NCBI GenBank assembly: GCA_900322025.1
Contig: ONYJ01000102.1
Coordinates: 1-26,271 of the forward strand
DNA length: 26,271 nucleotides
DNA from: an uncultured Bacteroidales bacterium
GTDB taxonomy: Bacteria > Bacteroidota > Bacteroidia > Bacteroidales > UBA932
Direction: 5' to 3'
In this document: positions 24,132 to 26,271 of the stretch, in pieces
Layout: the number at the start of each line of letters is the position of its first letter
Position numbering within the stretch: position 1 is the first letter of the stretch
The notes under the pieces: model-generated
What the model was told of the DNA's origin: nothing
Database searches by the model: none
Seen by the model: only the letters and a program-made list of their open reading frames with translations
Translations under genes and position numbers: made by a program

Positions 24132-25253
24132 TTATTTTTTCTCAGGAGAAACTTTTCCCTTTTCTTGTTCCTTTTCCTTTTCTTTTGCCTTGGCCTGCTC
24201 GTAAATCTTCATAGCCTCCTCTCTCTCCTTGCGTGCCCTGCGCTTCTGATTCTGCTTCTGGTTTCCTGATATTTCCTCATTTACTTTGGTGGCTATCGAG
24301 CTTCGTTTTTCGGGCTCAGCAACAGCCTTCTTCGCCTCTCTTATGGCACGCTTGGTACTGCGGCGGTCTGCTTTCAGCTCCTTTGTACTCCTCGGTGTAA
24401 TTCCTTCTTTCTCTATAAATTCAGAAGCCGCCACCTGTGCAGAATCCAACTCTGCCTTTAGTCCTACATATTTTTGTGCTCTCACAAACATATGGTCCAG
24501 CTCTCTTCTTCCGCTTACTTTAGGATACTCTCCAATAAAATTATAGTAATCGTCTATGAATGTCATATATCTCTCTTTCTGCTTCTCCTTTATGCTGTTA
24601 AAGGCATATTTGTACGAAGAAAGAGCCGTATAGTAAAGAATTTCTTCTCTGTAACGATTGTCTGAATTTTCTCTGAGAACGCTCTTTAGGGCATAGTGAG
24701 AAGACTTGTAATCCTTCATCGTATAATAAAGCTTAGCCCCTTCATAAGCCTTTCTGTCTAACCTCTCCTGAAACTCATCCAACATAGCCTTACACACATC
24801 GTAGTACTCGCTATTAGGGTTATCGTACATAAACTCTGCTATGGTAGCCATTGCCTTTTGAGTAGGAACCTGATCTAACTCCCATCTATAAGTTCCTTGA
24901 TACAAACATTTTATCCTCAAAAATCTAGCTTCTTCCGCCATCGGGCTGCGAGGGAACACTTCCAAAAACTTGCTGAAGTTGGCCTCTGCTACAAAATAAT
25001 CGCCATAGCGATAGTTGCTCATGGCATTGTAGAACTGTACGCTATCTTCGTACTGTGTACCTTGACTGAGAAACAGCATACTCTCAAACAGAGCCGCTGC
25101 CTTGCGGTATTTACCCTTGTTGTAAAACTCCATGGCACCAGCATATCTTTCTGCCACATTGTTGTTTCTGAAAAGCGATTCATAATAACTTTTGCATCCA
25201 GAAACAAGCAGCACAAAAAGTACAATAGCTGCAGTAAGTCTTAATTTTCTCAT
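24132..25253 (-). CDS. bamD: outer-membrane lipoprotein BamD with a long Lys/Glu-rich tail
   Basis: BamD is a TPR lipoprotein of the BAM complex on the periplasmic face of the outer membrane. I start it at ATG 25253 because this gives a clean lipobox, with Cys20 in LLVSGCKSYYESL. A longer in-frame start at 25310 would overlap trxB and put charged residues ahead of the signal. The 373-residue precursor has TPR-like helices over about residues 34-265 (YAGAMEFYNKGKYRKAAALF, YFVAEANFSKFLEVFPRSPM, RRELDHMFVRAQKYVGLKAE). Residues from about 290 to 373 are an added, mostly charged tail (RRSTKRAIREAKKAVAEPEK to the end) not needed for the fold. Usual length in relatives is about 260-290. It lies 11 bases after trxB and abuts rpoZ. 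Confidence 0.9.
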   Translation of the reverse strand: MRKLRLTAAIVLFVLLVSGCKSYYESLFRNNNVAERYAGAMEFYNKGKYRKAAALFESMLFLSQGTQYEDSVQFYNAMSNYRYGDYFVAEANFSKFLEVFPRSPMAEEARFLRIKCLYQGTYRWELDQVPTQKAMATIAEFMYDNPNSEYYDVCKAMLDEFQERLDRKAYEGAKLYYTMKDYKSSHYALKSVLRENSDNRYREEILYYTALSSYKYAFNSIKEKQKERYMTFIDDYYNFIGEYPKVSGRRELDHMFVRAQKYVGLKAELDSAQVAASEFIEKEGITPRSTKELKADRRSTKRAIREAKKAVAEPEKRSSIATKVNEEISGNQKQNQKRRARKEREEAMKIYEQAKAKEKEKEQEKGKVSPEKK

Positions 25254-25264
25254 CTTAGCATCTT

Positions 25265-26191
25265 TTATAGGCTCTGCAGGAAACGGTCTGCTTCTATAGC
25301 AGCCCTGCATCCCGATGCAGCAGCCGTAATTGCTTGTTTATAACGAACATCCATAACATCGCCGGCAGCAAAAACTCCTTCAATGTTAGTCTTTGGCGAG
25401 TCTGGTTGTGTAAGTATGTAACCTTCTTTATCTGTTTTTATCCAAGGGGCAAACACTTCCGAATTAGGATGATGCCCTACTGCCAGAAAAACTCCGGTAA
25501 CATCTACAATTTTAGACTCACCGCTGAGTTTATCTTCAATCTTTATGCCATTAACTCCGGAAGAATCGCCAACCACCTGCTTTGGCAGGCTATTCCACAG
25601 GATTTCTATGTTTTCTCTTGCTGCAACCTTATCCTGCATGGCTTTAGAAGCCCTCATCTGGTCTCTTCTGATAATCATATAAACCTTTCTGCACATTCCG
25701 GAAAGATAAACAGCCTCTTCACAGGCGGTATCACCTCCGCCTATAACAGCCACATCCTGATTACGATAAAAAAAGCCATCGCAAGTAGCACAAGCACTCA
25801 CGCCACTACCCCTAAATTCTTGCTCCCCTTCAATACCCAAGTATTTTGCACTGGCTCCGGTAGCTATTATAAGAGAGTCTGCCTCTACTGTTGTCTTGTT
25901 ATCTATTGTCAGTTTGAATGGCCGTGCCGAAAGATCGCACGATGTGATGGTACCAATTCGGACATCTGCCCCAACTTTAATTGCTTGAAGACGCATATTT
26001 TCTACCAATGCCGGCCCATCTATACCCTCCGGAAAACCCGGAAAGTTCTCCACCAATGTAGTGGTGGTAAGCTGCCCTCCCAATTCCATTCCGCTGTATA
26101 TTACAGGCGACAGATTTGCTCTCGCTGCATATATCGCAGCCGTATATCCGGCGGGGCCACTTCCAGCTATCAACACTTTAATCCTCTCCAT
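25265..26191 (-). CDS. trxB: thioredoxin reductase
   Basis: This cytoplasmic flavoenzyme passes electrons from NADPH to thioredoxin. The 308 residues match the low-molecular-weight bacterial type. The FAD-binding site is GSGPAG (10-15), followed by GGQLTTTTLVENFPGFP. The redox-active disulfide is CATC (Cys134-Cys137) in GVSACATCDGFFYR. The NADPH site is AVIGGGDTACEEAVYL, and the C-terminal FAD motif is GVFAAGDVMDVRYKQAITAA. It is the first gene of trxB-bamD-rpoZ-recN-nagB, with a perfect -7 box about 30 bases before its ATG. Confidence 0.96.
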   Translation of the reverse strand: MERIKVLIAGSGPAGYTAAIYAARANLSPVIYSGMELGGQLTTTTLVENFPGFPEGIDGPALVENMRLQAIKVGADVRIGTITSCDLSARPFKLTIDNKTTVEADSLIIATGASAKYLGIEGEQEFRGSGVSACATCDGFFYRNQDVAVIGGGDTACEEAVYLSGMCRKVYMIIRRDQMRASKAMQDKVAARENIEILWNSLPKQVVGDSSGVNGIKIEDKLSGESKIVDVTGVFLAVGHHPNSEVFAPWIKTDKEGYILTQPDSPKTNIEGVFAAGDVMDVRYKQAITAAASGCRAAIEADRFLQSL

Positions 26192-26220
26192 AATCTTTCT
26201 TATACTTAAATCTTAGCCCG

Positions 26221-26228
26221 CAAATTTA
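26221..26228 (-). promoter_or_regulatory. promoter (-7 box) of trxB
   Basis: TAAATTTG on the minus strand is a perfect TAnnTTTG match. It predicts a start near 26214 and a leader of about 22 nt. The -33 region is only a weak match (GTTT near 26252-26249). Confidence 0.5.
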
Positions 26229-26271
26229 ATAAATCTCCCTTGAAAATAAAACCAGAGTTTCTGAGCCCATA

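Noticed and set aside
25254..25310. BamD start 19 codons upstream
   Set aside because: It would overlap the trxB end and bury the lipoprotein signal; the ATG at 25253 gives a clean lipobox.
25334..26209. 291-codon plus-strand frame opposite trxB
   Set aside because: The translation is Cys/His/Tyr-rich with no family features and is fully antisense to trxB.
1..26271. Mobile element, prophage, defence island or CRISPR
   Set aside because: No transposase, integrase, terminal inverted repeats, repeat-spacer array or defence gene was found; every substantial gene belongs to a known housekeeping or envelope family.

Overview
The window comes from a member of the Bacteroidota, most likely order Bacteroidales. 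The evidence is a SusC/RagA-type TonB-linked porin, a Bacteroidota-type RNA polymerase omega subunit next to bamD, paired Skp/OmpH chaperones behind bamA, a fused two-subunit 2-oxoacid:ferredoxin oxidoreductase, and repeated matches to the Bacteroidota -7 promoter box TAnnTTTG directly upstream of genes. Genus cannot be fixed from the sequence alone. The region is chromosomal and housekeeping in character. I saw no transposase, integrase, phage gene, CRISPR array, tRNA or rRNA.

Layout. (1) 1-1141, minus: the N-terminal 380 codons of a SusC-like porin that runs off the left edge. (2) 1530-5887, plus: murI (glutamate racemase with a Cys/Asn/Ser-rich insertion), hppA (K+-dependent-type membrane pyrophosphatase) and manA (mannose-6-phosphate isomerase), closed by a hairpin terminator shared with the convergent gdhA. 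(3) 6048-10305, minus: korA-korB-gdhA, which all act at or near 2-oxoglutarate. (4) 10514-15996, minus: nadK-uppS-bamA-skp-skp, an envelope biogenesis cluster (NADP supply, undecaprenyl carrier, outer-membrane protein insertion and its periplasmic chaperones) ending in a hairpin terminator. (5) 16045-21347, plus: pdxJ, an OmpH-like lipoprotein, a family-4-like glycosyltransferase, purC, and a secreted LysM plus periplasmic-binding-fold protein. (6) 21349-26191, minus: trxB-bamD-rpoZ-recN-nagB, tightly packed.

Several genes share a theme of cell-wall and outer-membrane building: MurI makes D-glutamate, UppS makes the lipid carrier, BamA and BamD insert outer-membrane proteins, the Skp/OmpH proteins chaperone them, the LysM protein probably touches peptidoglycan, and NagB and ManA handle hexosamine and mannose phosphates that meet at fructose-6-phosphate.

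No clearly new multi-gene system is visible. The strongest oddities lie inside ordinary genes. First, an in-frame amber codon in uppS sits exactly where a conserved aromatic residue is expected, and the conserved family tail (ending R-R-Y-G-K-V) continues in frame behind it. Second, a 61-residue repeat-built insertion with 10 cysteines lies inside glutamate racemase. Lesser points are a long Lys/Glu tail on BamD, a predicted leaderless pdxJ transcript, and two perfect AGGAGG ribosome-binding sites in a phylum that seldom uses them.
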